A stretch of 64,000 nucleotides of DNA, taken from Lysobacter changpingensis (lineage in GTDB: Bacteria > Pseudomonadota > Gammaproteobacteria > Xanthomonadales > Xanthomonadaceae). Below are positions 1 to 8,527 of this stretch, piece after piece. Each line of letters begins with the position of its first letter. Position 1 is the first letter of the stretch. Both the position numbers and the translations under genes were made by a program. The notes under the pieces were generated by a model, which was not told the DNA's origin, ran no database searches, and saw only the letters and a list, made by a program, of their open reading frames with translations. Location of the stretch: positions 1,054,001 to 1,118,000 of the forward strand of contig NZ_JADWPE010000003.1 of assembly GCF_017308985.1 (NCBI RefSeq), in the 5' to 3' direction.

Positions 1-63
1 GCGGTGCTGCGGCGCTGGCCGGATCTGGGACGGGCGAATGTGGCGGTGAGCGCGGCGGGTTGA
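1..63 (+). CDS. C-terminal end of an unidentified protein
   Basis: The reading frame is open from the first base and ends in TGA. It gives a 20-residue tail (AVLRRWPDLGRANVAVSAAG). The codon use is GC-rich like the neighbours, so it is probably the end of a real gene cut by the window edge. It is too short to identify. Confidence 0.5.
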   Translation, partial: AVLRRWPDLGRANVAVSAAG

Positions 64-160
64 CGTCTCGCACGACGCCTGCTTCATCCTCGTCCCGCGA
101 CGCCCGGAAAAACCACATCACCGTCATCCCGGCGAAGGACGGGATGACGGGTCATGGGCG

Positions 161-1174
161 CTACGGAACCGGCACCGGCTCCTCCACGACATACCCCTTC
201 GCCTTCAACCGCGCGAGAAACCCATCCGCCCGCGTCAGCTCGCGCATCGGCAACACCGCGAACGTCGTCGCGTTCTTCGCCAGCGCCGCCTCCGCCGCAC
301 CGAGCCACCGCGCGGCGACCTGTTCCTCGATGTCGCCCGTGCGCTTGCGCAGTACGCCCGACTGCGCGGCGGCGCGCAGGCACGCCTCGTTCTGATCCGT
401 GTACGGGAGTGCCTTGAGCGCTTCCAGGTCGCCCACGGCCCACGCGTTGGCGCGATCGCGCATCGTGCCCAGGTCGGATTCCAGCCGCTGCAGCGTCTTG
501 GCGAAGCAATCCAGATCCGCCAGTCGCGAGCTGCGGAACTCGTTCAGCGCGACCTTCGGATCCTCGATCATCACCGTCACCATCGGGTCCGTGCGCGGCA
601 CCTTGTGGCGCTTGGCGAGCTTCTCCACGACCGGCCACACCACCCCGCCCTGTCGCAGGCCGACGTCCTCGATGGCTTCCTGGTACAGCTCCATCGCCGC
701 GAGGATCGGCCGGTAACTCTCCACGCCCTGGTCGCGGCCGATGTATTTCTCCTTCAGCACGCGCCAGCGCGCGTACATGTCCGGCGGCACCACCTGCTGC
801 AGTGTCTGGCCGTCCGGGTTCTTGCGCGCGCCGAAGGCTTTGGGCGCGAGCGCCAGGGTTCCGAAGAAACCCAGGTCGGTGTCGATGCGCAAGCCCGGCG
901 GCTCGATCACCTCCTGCGACTGCGCGATGACCTGCTCGACCTCGCGCGATTCCCAGTCCATGCGGCGCGGCAACGGCGACACGGTGCCGAGCACCCACAG
1001 CGTGTGCCCGCCCCTGTGCACTTTCCACAGCCCGGGCCCGGGCTGGACGCCGCTGACCACCAGCGGTTCGAGGTCGCGGATCGGCGGCTCGACCGGCGGC
1101 GCACCCTGCGCGTGGGCCGCGCCCGCGGCGGCGAACAGGAGTGCGGACAGCAGCATGGCGGTTCGATGGAGCAT
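161..1174 (-). CDS. TraB/GumN family exported protein
   Basis: A 337-residue protein with an N-terminal signal peptide (MLHRTAMLLSALLFAAAGAAHAQ), so probably periplasmic. The segment LWKVHRGGHTLWVLGT near residue 55 matches the opening strand of the TraB/GumN (PF01963-like) fold. The conserved His that normally follows the GT pair is replaced here (GTVSPLP), so a metal-dependent hydrolase activity is doubtful. The start was chosen for the signal peptide and an AAGGGA ribosome site 7 bases upstream; a longer open frame exists but has no signal. It stands alone, with the convergently read end of a preceding plus-strand gene beyond its 3' end. The substrate is unknown for this subfamily. Confidence 0.75.
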   Translation of the reverse strand: MLHRTAMLLSALLFAAAGAAHAQGAPPVEPPIRDLEPLVVSGVQPGPGLWKVHRGGHTLWVLGTVSPLPRRMDWESREVEQVIAQSQEVIEPPGLRIDTDLGFFGTLALAPKAFGARKNPDGQTLQQVVPPDMYARWRVLKEKYIGRDQGVESYRPILAAMELYQEAIEDVGLRQGGVVWPVVEKLAKRHKVPRTDPMVTVMIEDPKVALNEFRSSRLADLDCFAKTLQRLESDLGTMRDRANAWAVGDLEALKALPYTDQNEACLRAAAQSGVLRKRTGDIEEQVAARWLGAAEAALAKNATTFAVLPMRELTRADGFLARLKAKGYVVEEPVPVP

Positions 1175-1259
1175 TCGGCATTCCCTTGGCTGGCGATGCG
1201 CGGACATTCCTGCCCCGCGCGGATCGGGATGGACCGCCTCCGCGATCACGAGTTCCCGT

Positions 1260-1742
1260 TCATGCCGGCGACCACGCGCCAGCCTCACGCAGGGCCTGCG
1301 CGACCGCACTTGCCGGATCGAGCAACGCGAAGCCGTCCCAGACGAATCCCGGCGCGACCGTGCACGCGACCAGCGTATACGCAGACAGCGGGCGCGCGGC
1401 CTGCCAGCGCCCCGCGCGCACGACGTGCATCGCCGGGCCGCCTCGCGCGGCGCTGTCCAGCCGGATGGTGCGAAGCACGCCATCGTCGGCGTCGAATTCC
1501 TGCAACTCCAGCGGCCCGCCGTCCTGCCAGTGCCAGGTCTCGTCGGCGTCGACCCGGTGCCAGCGGCTCGCCTCGCCCTCCGCCAGCAGGAACTGGATGG
1601 CCGTCAGCGCCGGGCGCCGATACCCGCCATGTTCGACCGGCAGCGCCGATTCGTACACGCGGCGGTAATGGCCGCCCTCGGGATGCGGGACCAGTTGCAG
1701 GTCGGCGATGAGACGGCGCGCGGTCGGTCCGGAGGTGTCCAT
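1260..1742 (-). CDS. Cupin-fold protein of the DUF985 type
   Basis: A 160-residue cytosolic protein. After a short helix (ARRLIADLQLVPHPEGGHYRRVYES) comes the single beta-barrel typical of DUF985 cupins, with the motif WHRVDADETWHWQDGGPLEL near residue 65 supplying the metal-binding His and Glu positions. The length agrees with the family (about 150-170 residues). Known members bind small ligands or metals, but the reaction is not settled. The start is the ATG that removes a low-complexity extension of the open frame; its ribosome site is weak. It is divergent from the next small gene and in no operon. Confidence 0.8.
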   Translation of the reverse strand: MDTSGPTARRLIADLQLVPHPEGGHYRRVYESALPVEHGGYRRPALTAIQFLLAEGEASRWHRVDADETWHWQDGGPLELQEFDADDGVLRTIRLDSAARGGPAMHVVRAGRWQAARPLSAYTLVACTVAPGFVWDGFALLDPASAVAQALREAGAWSPA

Positions 1743-1965
1743 GGCCCCATCGTAGCCGCGCTGGCCGCCGCGCGTTCCAAGTCGAAAAACCTGCGGAACC
1801 AGGCGATCCGGCAAGCCAGACCCGCGCATGCCGCAACCGTCCCTCGCGCCGCACGCGATCCTGTCTGAGGGTCCGGCGCGCTCGCGGCGAACGCGTCGGC
1901 CACTTCACCACCTCCTCACCGTGCATCGCGGAGATTGCGCACCTCATCCGCATGAGGGGCAGGAG

Positions 1966-2151
1966 ATGGAGAAGTCGGCAGAACGAAACGCGTTGTGGCA
2001 GGACCACGTGGCCGTGGGATTCGACGTCGTCAGCAACGACGGCATCCTGCAGGGCTATGCCTGCAACGCGCCGTTCGTGATCGGAGCTTTCGCCGACGAG
2101 CCGGCTCGGGAAAGCGCCGTCGCAGGGAGAGAGGCGCTGGCGCTTTCCTGA
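1966..2151 (+). CDS. Small hypothetical protein, 61 aa
   Basis: Begins MEKSAERNALWQDHVAVGFD at an ATG preceded by a purine-rich stretch (GAGGGGCAGGAG). The middle (VGFDVVSNDGILQGYACNAPFVIG) looks like ordinary protein with alternating hydrophobic residues rather than antisense composition. No family recognised, no signal peptide or membrane segment. It lies alone between the cupin gene and the DUF1801 pair. Confidence 0.4.
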   Translation: MEKSAERNALWQDHVAVGFDVVSNDGILQGYACNAPFVIGAFADEPARESAVAGREALALS

Positions 2152-2239
2152 GCGGCATGTTCCGGGGCGGCGTGCAGCTGGCCGCTCCCGCAGGCGGTGC
2201 TATCCTCCGGCGCGTCCCGCGTTGTAAGGATGAGCCCGG

Positions 2240-2779
2240 ATGCCCGCCAAGACGACCTCCAGGAAAGCGAGTTCCGTCGTGAAGAAGGCCGCCAGCAAGG
2301 CGGCCGCGAAAACCACCGCGAAGAAGGCGGTCAGCAGCACGTCCCCGCGCAAGGCGGCGGCTACGAAGCAGGACGGGCCGAAACTGCTTTCCGGTGGCAA
2401 TCCGCAGATACCCAAGGGCCATGGCGATGAGCCCGTGCAGGCCTACATCGCGGCCATGCCGGGCTGGAAGCGCGATGCGTGGCGCCGCCTCGACGCGCTG
2501 ATCGAGAAGACCGTCCCCGACGTGCGCAAGGCGGTGAAGTGGAACTCGCCGCTCTACGGCGCACCTGGCGATGAAGGCTGGTTCCTCGGCGTGCACTGCT
2601 TCACGCGCTACATCAAGGTGTCCTTCTTCCGCGGCGCGTCGCTCAAGCCTGTGCCGCCGGGCGAATCGAAGATGGCGCACGTGCGCTACCTCGACATCCA
2701 CGAGGACGACGCCGTGGACGAGGTGCAGTTCGCGACGTGGATCCGCCAGGCCAGCAAGCTGCCCGGCGAAAAAATGTAG
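2240..2779 (+). CDS. DUF1801 protein with histone-H1-like basic N-terminus
   Basis: A 179-residue protein in two parts. Residues 1-45 are almost only Lys, Ala, Ser and Thr (MPAKTTSRKASSVVKKAASK and on), like the tails of bacterial H1-like proteins. Residues 60-175 are a DUF1801 (YdhG-like) domain: AYIAAMPGWKRDAWRRLDAL, the VKWNSPLYG core and the IKVSFFRGASL strand. DUF1801 proteins are small cytosolic proteins of unknown activity. The next gene, 40 bases on, is a second DUF1801 protein, so the two probably form one transcript. The basic tail suggests nucleic acid binding, which is inference. Confidence 0.8.
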   Translation: MPAKTTSRKASSVVKKAASKAAAKTTAKKAVSSTSPRKAAATKQDGPKLLSGGNPQIPKGHGDEPVQAYIAAMPGWKRDAWRRLDALIEKTVPDVRKAVKWNSPLYGAPGDEGWFLGVHCFTRYIKVSFFRGASLKPVPPGESKMAHVRYLDIHEDDAVDEVQFATWIRQASKLPGEKM

Positions 2780-2819
2780 CGGCTGGCGCGATCGCCGACC
2801 AATCCGACGAGACCATCTT

Positions 2820-3254
2820 ATGAAGAAGCAGAACGGCAACGGCAGCACGGACGCGCACGCGGACGCCTCGCGCCTCATCGATGCGCGCATCGAAGAACTC
2901 GGCGACTGGCGCGGCAAGACGCTCGCGCGCGTGCGCAAGATCATCCGGCAGGCCGACCCGGACGTGATCGAGGAATGGAAATGGCGCGGCGTGCCGGTGT
3001 GGTCGCACGATGGCATCCTCTGCACCGGCGAAACCTACAAGCAGCACGTCAAGCTGACCTTCGCGAAAGGCGCGTCGCTGGACGATCCGGCCGGCCTGTT
3101 CAATTCGAGCCTGGACGGCAATACGCGACGCGCGATCGACCTGCACGAAGGCGACGAGATCGACGAGGACGCACTGAAGACGCTGATCCGCGCCGCGGTC
3201 GCGTTGAACGCGACGAAGAAGACACGCAGGAAGAGCGTGGCCGCAGCGAAGTAA
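2820..3254 (+). CDS. DUF1801 protein with basic C-terminal tail
   Basis: A 144-residue paralogue of the preceding gene. The DUF1801 core spans residues 18-125: LIDARIEELGDWRGKTLARV, the EEWKWRGVPVWSHDG motif matching VKWNSPLYG in the neighbour, and HVKLTFAKGASL. The last 20 residues (NATKKTRRKSVAAAK) are basic, so each member of the pair carries a positive tail at the opposite end. The start is the ATG after the TTA at 2818; no strong ribosome site is seen, which fits translational coupling. Function is unknown. Confidence 0.8.
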   Translation: MKKQNGNGSTDAHADASRLIDARIEELGDWRGKTLARVRKIIRQADPDVIEEWKWRGVPVWSHDGILCTGETYKQHVKLTFAKGASLDDPAGLFNSSLDGNTRRAIDLHEGDEIDEDALKTLIRAAVALNATKKTRRKSVAAAK

Positions 3255-3262
3255 CCACCCAG

Positions 3263-3293
3263 AAGAAAAACGCCGCGGGTGTTCCGCGGCGTT
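3263..3293 (-). terminator. Rho-independent terminator of the beta-helix gene
   Basis: A perfect 10-bp stem (3269-3278 with 3284-3293, AACGCCGCGG) around a 5-base loop. Read on the minus strand it ends in TTTTTCTTCT, so it terminates the gene ending at 3342. The plus-strand side lacks a T run. Confidence 0.85.
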
Positions 3294-3341
3294 CCCGGAA
3301 AACATGTGCGCCCTCGCCCCGGCGACGGCGCACATCACGGC

Positions 3342-4547
3342 TTACATCGCATACTGGTTGGTCGTGACGCGGATGTTCGTCGTCGTGCTGGACTTCTGCA
3401 CGTGCGGATCGTTGCCCTTCGGCATCGGGCCGGGAAGGATCCCCGTCATCGTCACCAGCGGCTTGTCCACGGTGTTGAGGCCGAAGATCTTCGTGTAGTT
3501 GTTGCGGAACACGTTGCCGCTGGCCTGGTAGTCGTTGGTGGTCGAGCTGAACATCAGGCCGCACAGGTTGTTGTGCAGGAAGCGGTTCTGCGCGATGTAG
3601 CCGGAGACCGCACCGACGGTCAGCAGGCCGTAGCCGCCGTTGTATTCCATCGTGCACGACTTGACCGTCACGCCCTTGACGCGCTTGTACACCAGGATGC
3701 CATTGCCCTTGTTGTTGCGGATCAGGCAGTTCTGGATGTGCACGGTTTCGGTCGTGCGCAGGTCGTTGATGTCCGGCTCGATGTCGATGCCGCACTCCGG
3801 CGCGATGCCGTTGGAGTTGCTGAATTCGCTGTCGTACACCTTCACGGTGCGCGAGCAGCCGATCGTCAGCGCCTGGCGGCGGTTGTTGGTCGAGACAATG
3901 TTCGCGACGACCACGTCCACCGACGGAATCGTCGGCGCATTGGTCTGCATCGCGCCGCCGATCGACATTCCGTCGCCCCAGCAGTTGGAGATGTGGATGT
4001 CGCGCACGGTCACGCGGTTGGCGCCGCGCACCATGATGCCGTGGCCCCATTCGCCGGTCGTGCCCAGGTGCGTGTCGCGATCGCCGATGATGCGACCGCC
4101 GGAGATCTCGACGTCGCTCACCATGTAGACCATGAGCACGTAGGCGCGCTCGGCGGCGTTGCTCTTGGCCTTCAGGATCGCATTGGGATCCATCTGCAGG
4201 CGCATCTTGCTGCGCAGGCGCACGTTGACGGTCGGATCGATGATGTAGGTGCCGGCCGGCACCGTCACCGTGCCGCCGGTCGACGGCAGCGCGTTGATCG
4301 CCTTCTGGAACGCGGCAGTGTCGTCATGCACGCCGTCGCCATAGGCGCCATGGTTCTTCACGCTTACCACCGCGGTGCCGCGCGCGCGCACCGGCGGCGC
4401 GTAGGTGTTGGCGGTGGTGGCACCGGCCGCGAACACCTTGCCGATACCGGCAAAGCCGAGCACCGGCGGGACCGACAGGATGAGGGACTTCTGGATGAAT
4501 TCGCGGCGCGGCATACCGGCCGCGCGGGTCGCACGGTTATCGTTCAC
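3342..4547 (-). CDS. Tat-exported right-handed beta-helix protein (pectate lyase superfamily)
   Basis: About 401 residues. The N-terminus has a twin-arginine signal ([20 protein letters not shown]) ending near VFAAG. Next comes [20 protein letters not shown] with [13 protein letters not shown], the standard entry of the Pectate_lyase_3 / glycosyl hydrolase 28-like beta-helix, then parallel beta-helix coils to the C-terminus with asparagine ladders ([18 protein letters not shown]). The enzyme probably acts on a polysaccharide in the periplasm or outside, but no clear catalytic Asp set is assignable by eye. I prefer a GTG start 11 codons upstream of the RR motif because CGGA lies 8 bases before it; the ATG at 4514 is the alternative. 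Confidence 0.75.
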   Translation of the reverse strand: MNDNRATRAAGMPRREFIQKSLILSVPPVLGFAGIGKVFAAGATTANTYAPPVRARGTAVVSVKNHGAYGDGVHDDTAAFQKAINALPSTGGTVTVPAGTYIIDPTVNVRLRSKMRLQMDPNAILKAKSNAAERAYVLMVYMVSDVEISGGRIIGDRDTHLGTTGEWGHGIMVRGANRVTVRDIHISNCWGDGMSIGGAMQTNAPTIPSVDVVVANIVSTNNRRQALTIGCSRTVKVYDSEFSNSNGIAPECGIDIEPDINDLRTTETVHIQNCLIRNNKGNGILVYKRVKGVTVKSCTMEYNGGYGLLTVGAVSGYIAQNRFLHNNLCGLMFSSTTNDYQASGNVFRNNYTKIFGLNTVDKPLVTMTGILPGPMPKGNDPHVQKSSTTTNIRVTTNQYAM

Positions 4548-4906
4548 GTTCGTTTCCGGAGTAAAAATCAGCGAGAGCTGGGCAGGCACGGAGACGAAGC
4601 GAAGAACATGTGTGCTCACACCGTCTTCGCCTGGTCATCACGTCACGATGATGTTCGTGACTGGTGCGCACCTTAGCTCACGCCACGCTGACGGAGATGA
4701 ACATGCGTGCGTGACTTTGCGTATTTGTGGTTTAGCTCAAGAAATATCGGGCGAATCGGTCAGACGCGTTGCCTCTTCACGTTTCTGACTGCGCCTGCGA
4801 GCGATTCTTCCGTTCCCGGGATTGGAGTCGCTTGGCTCTTCACATGCATGACGGGGTCGCTCACGCATCGCGGGCTACGCTTGCGATCGGTTTCCGGAGA
4901 TCCCTC
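4548..4906. other. Intergenic region between the beta-helix gene and the DUF3606 gene
   Basis: About 360 bases of lower GC than the flanks, between divergent genes. Both promoters should lie here. No -35/-10 pair convincing enough to annotate was seen, and no RNA gene or repeat. The GGAGA at 4896 is the ribosome site of the plus-strand gene. Confidence 0.5.
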
Positions 4907-5086
4907 ATGAGCGACGACCCGAACACCCGCGGCGAGCCCGACCGTTCGCGCATCAACGTCAACCAGGAACACGAACTGCGCTATTGGACGCAGGCGCTCG
5001 ACGTCACCGAAGAGGAGCTGCGCGAGGCCGTGCGTGCGGTCGGCGCGTCGGTCTCGGAGGTACGCGAATACCTCCGCAGCCGTTGA
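4907..5086 (+). CDS. DUF3606 small protein
   Basis: A 59-residue soluble protein. RINVNQEHELRYWTQALDVT followed by EEELREAVRAVGASVSEVREYL is the helix-turn pattern of DUF3606, common as a short stand-alone gene in Proteobacteria with unknown function. The start is an ATG with GGAGA 6 bases upstream. No operon partner; the receiver gene downstream converges on it. Confidence 0.8.
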   Translation: MSDDPNTRGEPDRSRINVNQEHELRYWTQALDVTEEELREAVRAVGASVSEVREYLRSR

Positions 5087-5129
5087 GGGCGCTGTCGCAC
5101 AAGCGGACTCTTCAGGGCGGAGCCCGCCT

Positions 5130-5504
5130 TCAGCGCGCGCATTCCCCGGAAGCGCCCGGCGTGGAGATCGCGGAAAGGATGTCCTCGAAGCGGTAGGGCT
5201 TCTGCAGGACGGGAACATGCGCGGGCGCCCCGCTGCTTTGCGCGTCGTATCCCGTCGCCAATACCACCGGAAAACCCGGCCTGATCCGCTGCATCGCGCA
5301 CGCGAGTTCAACGCCGCCCATGCCGCCGGGCAGTTCGACGTCGATCACCGCGCAGTCGAAGTTTTCCTGCTGGAACAACTGCAGCGCGGCTTGCGCGTCG
5401 GGCACCGCGCGCACGTCGAGTCCGGCCGCACTCAACGCCTGCACGGCGGTCTGCGCCAGCAGGTAACTGTCCTCGACGAAGAGCATGGAACACGAGCGGC
5501 GCAT
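5130..5504 (-). CDS. Single-domain response regulator
   Basis: A 124-residue receiver domain without an output domain. It shows the acidic pair (FVED near residue 10), the phospho-acceptor Asp in CAVIDVELPG (near 55), the Thr in VLATGYD and the Lys in VLQKPYRFEDI. It would pass phosphate from a histidine kinase to another protein or compete for it. No kinase gene is adjacent. The start ATG has GGGAG 5 bases upstream; a start six codons later (MLFVEDS) is possible. Confidence 0.85.
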   Translation of the reverse strand: MRRSCSMLFVEDSYLLAQTAVQALSAAGLDVRAVPDAQAALQLFQQENFDCAVIDVELPGGMGGVELACAMQRIRPGFPVVLATGYDAQSSGAPAHVPVLQKPYRFEDILSAISTPGASGECAR

Positions 5505-5711
5505 CGGCGTCTCCCAGTCATGTAGCCCCCTGCGGACCGATGCTAACCCGCCGTTGTCGGAAAAGCGTCGAAGCGGCGTGTAGCGCCAGTCACCCCACCG
5601 AACCGAACTCGAGCACCACGTGTGAACGCATGCGCCGTGCGTGGCTGGCTTCACGTGGAAGCCGCGTTTGTTCATATAGGGTCATAGCGAACTGTACAGG
5701 GAGCAGTCCGA

Positions 5712-6002
5712 ATGAATCTGGCCATCCAATGCCTGCCGCCAGGCTGGCGACTCGAAGCATTGCCGCCTTCGCGCGAACGTCGGGAATGCTGTCTTCGACT
5801 TACGACCCCACACGGACAGGAGATCACCTTTACCCACAAGCCATTCCAGTTCGCCTGCGACATCACGCGCGAGTTCGAGGCCGACCTTCGCGCTTTGCAA
5901 TCGCCTTGCGAACAGGCCGATCCATCGCTTCGCATCGCACGACCGGAACAGATCGGGAAGGACGGCTTCCCTTCACTGCAGCGGATCGCCGGCTGCGAGT
6001 GA
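5712..6002 (+). CDS. Unknown protein, first of a paralogous pair
   Basis: A 96-residue protein starting MNLAIQCLPPGWRLEALPPS, with AGGGAG about 8 bases upstream. It shares with the next gene the order LPPxWRLE, a central Cys, TPHGxxIxFxH and ACxxT. No known domain was recognised, and no signal or membrane segment. Two cysteines in ECCLRL and one in the AC pair may matter. The pair sits 49 bases apart and is probably co-transcribed. Confidence 0.6.
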   Translation: MNLAIQCLPPGWRLEALPPSRERRECCLRLTTPHGQEITFTHKPFQFACDITREFEADLRALQSPCEQADPSLRIARPEQIGKDGFPSLQRIAGCE

Positions 6003-6051
6003 GAACACACGAAGCCGTTTCCGTCCACGCCAACATCGAAGGGAGCCCACC

Positions 6052-6261
6052 ATGACACAGCCCTTGCATACGTTGCCGCCCGACTGGAGGCTGGAAGTGC
6101 ACGGCCCCGCATGCGGATGGCCGAACTGCACCATCATCATCACCAGCCCGCACGGACTGCAGATCCGCTTCGTCCACAGCCCCGACGAAAGCGCCTGCAA
6201 ACTCACCGAACAACTGCAGGAAGCGATGGGGTATCGACAGGACGTTTCCACCTGGCAGTAA
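6052..6261 (+). CDS. Unknown protein, second of a paralogous pair
   Basis: A 69-residue protein (MTQPLHTLPPDWRLEVHGPA). It repeats the pattern of the preceding gene (LPPDWRLE, then CTIIITSPHGLQIRFVHSPD and ACKLTEQLQEA) but lacks its 25-residue C-terminal extension. An AAGGGAG ribosome site lies about 6 bases upstream. The shared pattern at protein level argues that both are real genes of a small family. Confidence 0.6.
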   Translation: MTQPLHTLPPDWRLEVHGPACGWPNCTIIITSPHGLQIRFVHSPDESACKLTEQLQEAMGYRQDVSTWQ

Positions 6262-6494
6262 CAAGGGGAATGCACTCTCGCGGCACCGACGACCGGGGCG
6301 ACTGACGCTTCAATGCAGCCAGCCGCCCCGCACGTTCCTGGGGATGGCAGACGATGTTCCGGACGCGCCGTGGGCCATGCCGGCGGCGCGCAGGAAGCGT
6401 GTGCAGTTGGATGGTAATGTCACGCCTTCGTCCTCACGCAAGGCAGCCTGCCTCTCGATCGCGATCGACGCGGCGGGTACGAAAGGAGTCGCGC

Positions 6495-6905
6495 ATGGAA
6501 GTCTCAACGAGGGATCTCGTGGCGTTCGCTCACGTGGCCGATGTGGAACGGACCATCCGGTTCTATTCCGACCTGGGCTTCCACGTTGCGAACAGCGTCG
6601 TGCAGGAAGGCAGCACGGTTCCCGTATGGGCGTGGCTTGAAAGCGGGAAGGCGAACCTGATGGTGGGCGCGGCATCCGCGCCCGTGGAGGCGAGCCAGCA
6701 GGCGGTGCTCTTCTATCTGTACTACGGCGACATCAGGCAGGTGCATGCAACGCTGCTGGCTCTCGGCCACGAGCCGGGCGAAATCAGGCATCCGTTCTAC
6801 ATGCCCGGCGGCGAGTTCCGGCTGTGCGACCCGGACGGTTATGTCCTGATGTTGGCTCAGGCGCAGATCCGGCGAGCACGGGGCATCGCAATGAACCGGC
6901 AGTAG
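6495..6905 (+). CDS. VOC superfamily protein (glyoxalase/bleomycin resistance fold)
   Basis: A 136-residue protein made of two beta-alpha-beta-beta-beta modules. The first opens AFAHVADVERTIRFYSDLGF and contains WAWLESGKANLMVG. The second contains GHEPGEIRHPFYMPGGEFRL and CDPDGYVLMLAQ, the usual end of the domain. Such proteins bind a metal or small hydrophobic ligand; the substrate cannot be read from sequence. The ATG has GAAAGGAG at ideal spacing. It is a single gene. Confidence 0.85.
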   Translation: MEVSTRDLVAFAHVADVERTIRFYSDLGFHVANSVVQEGSTVPVWAWLESGKANLMVGAASAPVEASQQAVLFYLYYGDIRQVHATLLALGHEPGEIRHPFYMPGGEFRLCDPDGYVLMLAQAQIRRARGIAMNRQ

Positions 6906-7161
6906 CTCCGCTACGTTAGCCGGCGAATGCGTACTGCCCGCGGTCGCGTCGATCGTCGTCCTAGGGCATCGCCCGTGCGCAGCGTGTGCTCGAGCAGCCG
7001 TTTCCTGAGGGGCGGGGAACAAGCGCGATGTCATGTGGATGGCGCCTCAGGAGCTCCATCCGGCGGGTACGGGGGTGACACGGCCGCGCGCGTCGCGTCG
7101 GCCGAGGGAGTGCTAATGTCCGCTTCCGAACCATGGCGGACATACGCATGTTTGGTGACGC

Positions 7162-7500
7162 ATGAGCAATGACCCCACCGCCAAGGTGCTATTCCGCATC
7201 CCTGAAGATGATGGATCCGCGTCAGTCGAGACGCTGTGGGCAGTTCCACTCGGCAACGATCTGTACAAGTTGGACAACTCGCCGTTCTGCGCCTACGGAG
7301 TCTCCTGGCAAGACACGGTATACGCCCCCTTCGATCCCCAGGAAGGAATGCCCACCTTCCAGTCTGTCGTGGAGAGGTCTGGTAATCGAACCGTTCGCGT
7401 TATCCTCGTCCCCTCCGCATCAGCCGGTAGCGGGACGGAGGGCGTGCTACAGGGCTTGATCAATCTCGGTTGCAGCGACGAAGGGATGGCGCCGGGTTGA
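7162..7500 (+). CDS. DUF4265 protein, probably C-terminally truncated
   Basis: A 112-residue protein beginning MSNDPTAKVLFRIPEDDGSA. VETLWAVPLGNDLYKLDNSP with FCAYGVSWQDTVYA is the N-terminal half of DUF4265. As I recall the family it should continue past LGCSDEG for some tens of residues, but here it stops at MAPG. The last bases lie where the sequence switches to a tail-to-tail gene on the other strand. GC content drops visibly here, marking the left end of the island. Ribosome site weak (GGTGA). Confidence 0.6.
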   Translation: MSNDPTAKVLFRIPEDDGSASVETLWAVPLGNDLYKLDNSPFCAYGVSWQDTVYAPFDPQEGMPTFQSVVERSGNRTVRVILVPSASAGSGTEGVLQGLINLGCSDEGMAPG

Positions 7501-7796
7501 CCCAGTAGTTCCTCAGCAGTCTCCTGCGCATGCTCGCTGAGGAAATAGAGCGCCGCGAACAAACCCTCGGTGATCGACACATCCAAGGGTAGCTGCTTCA
7601 GGGGTGGCTCTTGGCTGCTCTCGAGCTGCCCCCGGAACGCGTCGCTGTTGGCCAGTACGCGTGCCAGCGCATGCACGCCCATCAGCATCCCGGTCAGCGC
7701 TGCCAGCGTGTGATCGCGCGGCTCAATGCCCTCGTAGGTCCAGAACTTTCGTCCCAGCGGGGAGACGTGCCGGCGCTGTGCTTCGATTGTGTCCAT
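7293..7796 (-). CDS. Unknown island protein, 3' end overlapping the DUF4265 gene
   Basis: 167 residues. The first ~105 (MDTIEAQRRHVSPLGRKFWT, then a helix HTLAALTGMLMGVHALARVL, then ITEGLFAALYFLSEHAQETA) look like a natural helical protein and have a strong AGGAG ribosome site 7 bases upstream. The remaining ~60 residues are only the antisense of the DUF4265 gene, so the natural C-terminus seems lost and the frame runs on to a chance stop. No family recognised. Confidence 0.5.
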   Translation of the reverse strand: MDTIEAQRRHVSPLGRKFWTYEGIEPRDHTLAALTGMLMGVHALARVLANSDAFRGQLESSQEPPLKQLPLDVSITEGLFAALYFLSEHAQETAEELLGQPGAIPSSLQPRLIKPCSTPSVPLPADAEGTRITRTVRLPDLSTTDWKVGIPSWGSKGAYTVSCQETP

Positions 7797-7837
7797 CCAT
7801 CAACTCCTGTACAGGTGAAGTCGACACATTCATGCCT

Positions 7838-8383
7838 TCAGTCGCGCGAAGCATTCAAGTCGCCGATGAGCTCTAATCCCGCACCAGTTCCATGCACACT
7901 AGAGAACGACACGCGCGCGAGTTGAAGTGTTGACACGGGGCTGTTCGGCCGCCTGTCCTCGGCAAGACCGGTTCGTGTCCCTGTAACTCGTTCGATCCTG
8001 ACCGACCTGACTTCAGATATCTCCGCCATGAGGACGAACGCGGCGTTGATGATGAAGGGCCTTGACAAGTTCATGGCCAGCGCAGCGACCGTCAGCGCGA
8101 TGGCGCTGAGCGGCCTACCCCCGACTGATACGCACAGAATCACCAATGCCGACACAAGAATCGAGAGCGTAACAAGCAACACTCTGCGCGCTCCGAACCT
8201 GTCGGCGGCAGCCCCTGCGAGTCCCTGCAATAGGAATGAGGCCAGGAACTCGCTGACATACACAAACGTAAAGGCCCACAGGTCGCCCGTGAGCTTGTAC
8301 AAGAGCATGCCAAGCGTCAGCGTGAACAGGCCTCGGGCGACATTCACGGCGAGTTCGGCGATTGCTATCTGGTACATCGACAA
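7838..8383 (-). pseudogene. Truncated MFS transporter (first four membrane segments only)
   Basis: 181 residues where an MFS permease has about 400. Residues 1-120 are the expected start: four hydrophobic segments (for example LAVNVARGLFTLTLGMLLYK) and the loop-2/3 signature GAAADRFGARRVLL. After AFVLMAEISE the sequence becomes polar and unlike a transporter. No other frame continues the permease, so the rest is deleted, not frameshifted. It lies directly downstream of the ATP-grasp gene on the same strand, the arrangement of a biosynthetic ligase with its exporter. Confidence 0.75.
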
Positions 8384-8527
8384 GACCTTGCTGATTAGCT
8401 TTCGCCAGAGGCGGGACGTGGCGGCGACGCGCCATCTCCAAGCACGTCGGCTGCGTGCGCGACTCTCGCGCCCCTTCCGCGCACCCCCAGTTCAGCCACG
8501 CCAAACATGAAGCCCGCCGGGACCTGC

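Noticed and set aside
6900-7160. Search for a second tRNA-Pro 3' end at the left island edge
   Set aside because: No copy of the tRNA-Pro T-arm or acceptor sequence was seen here, so island ends are not defined by a visible repeat.
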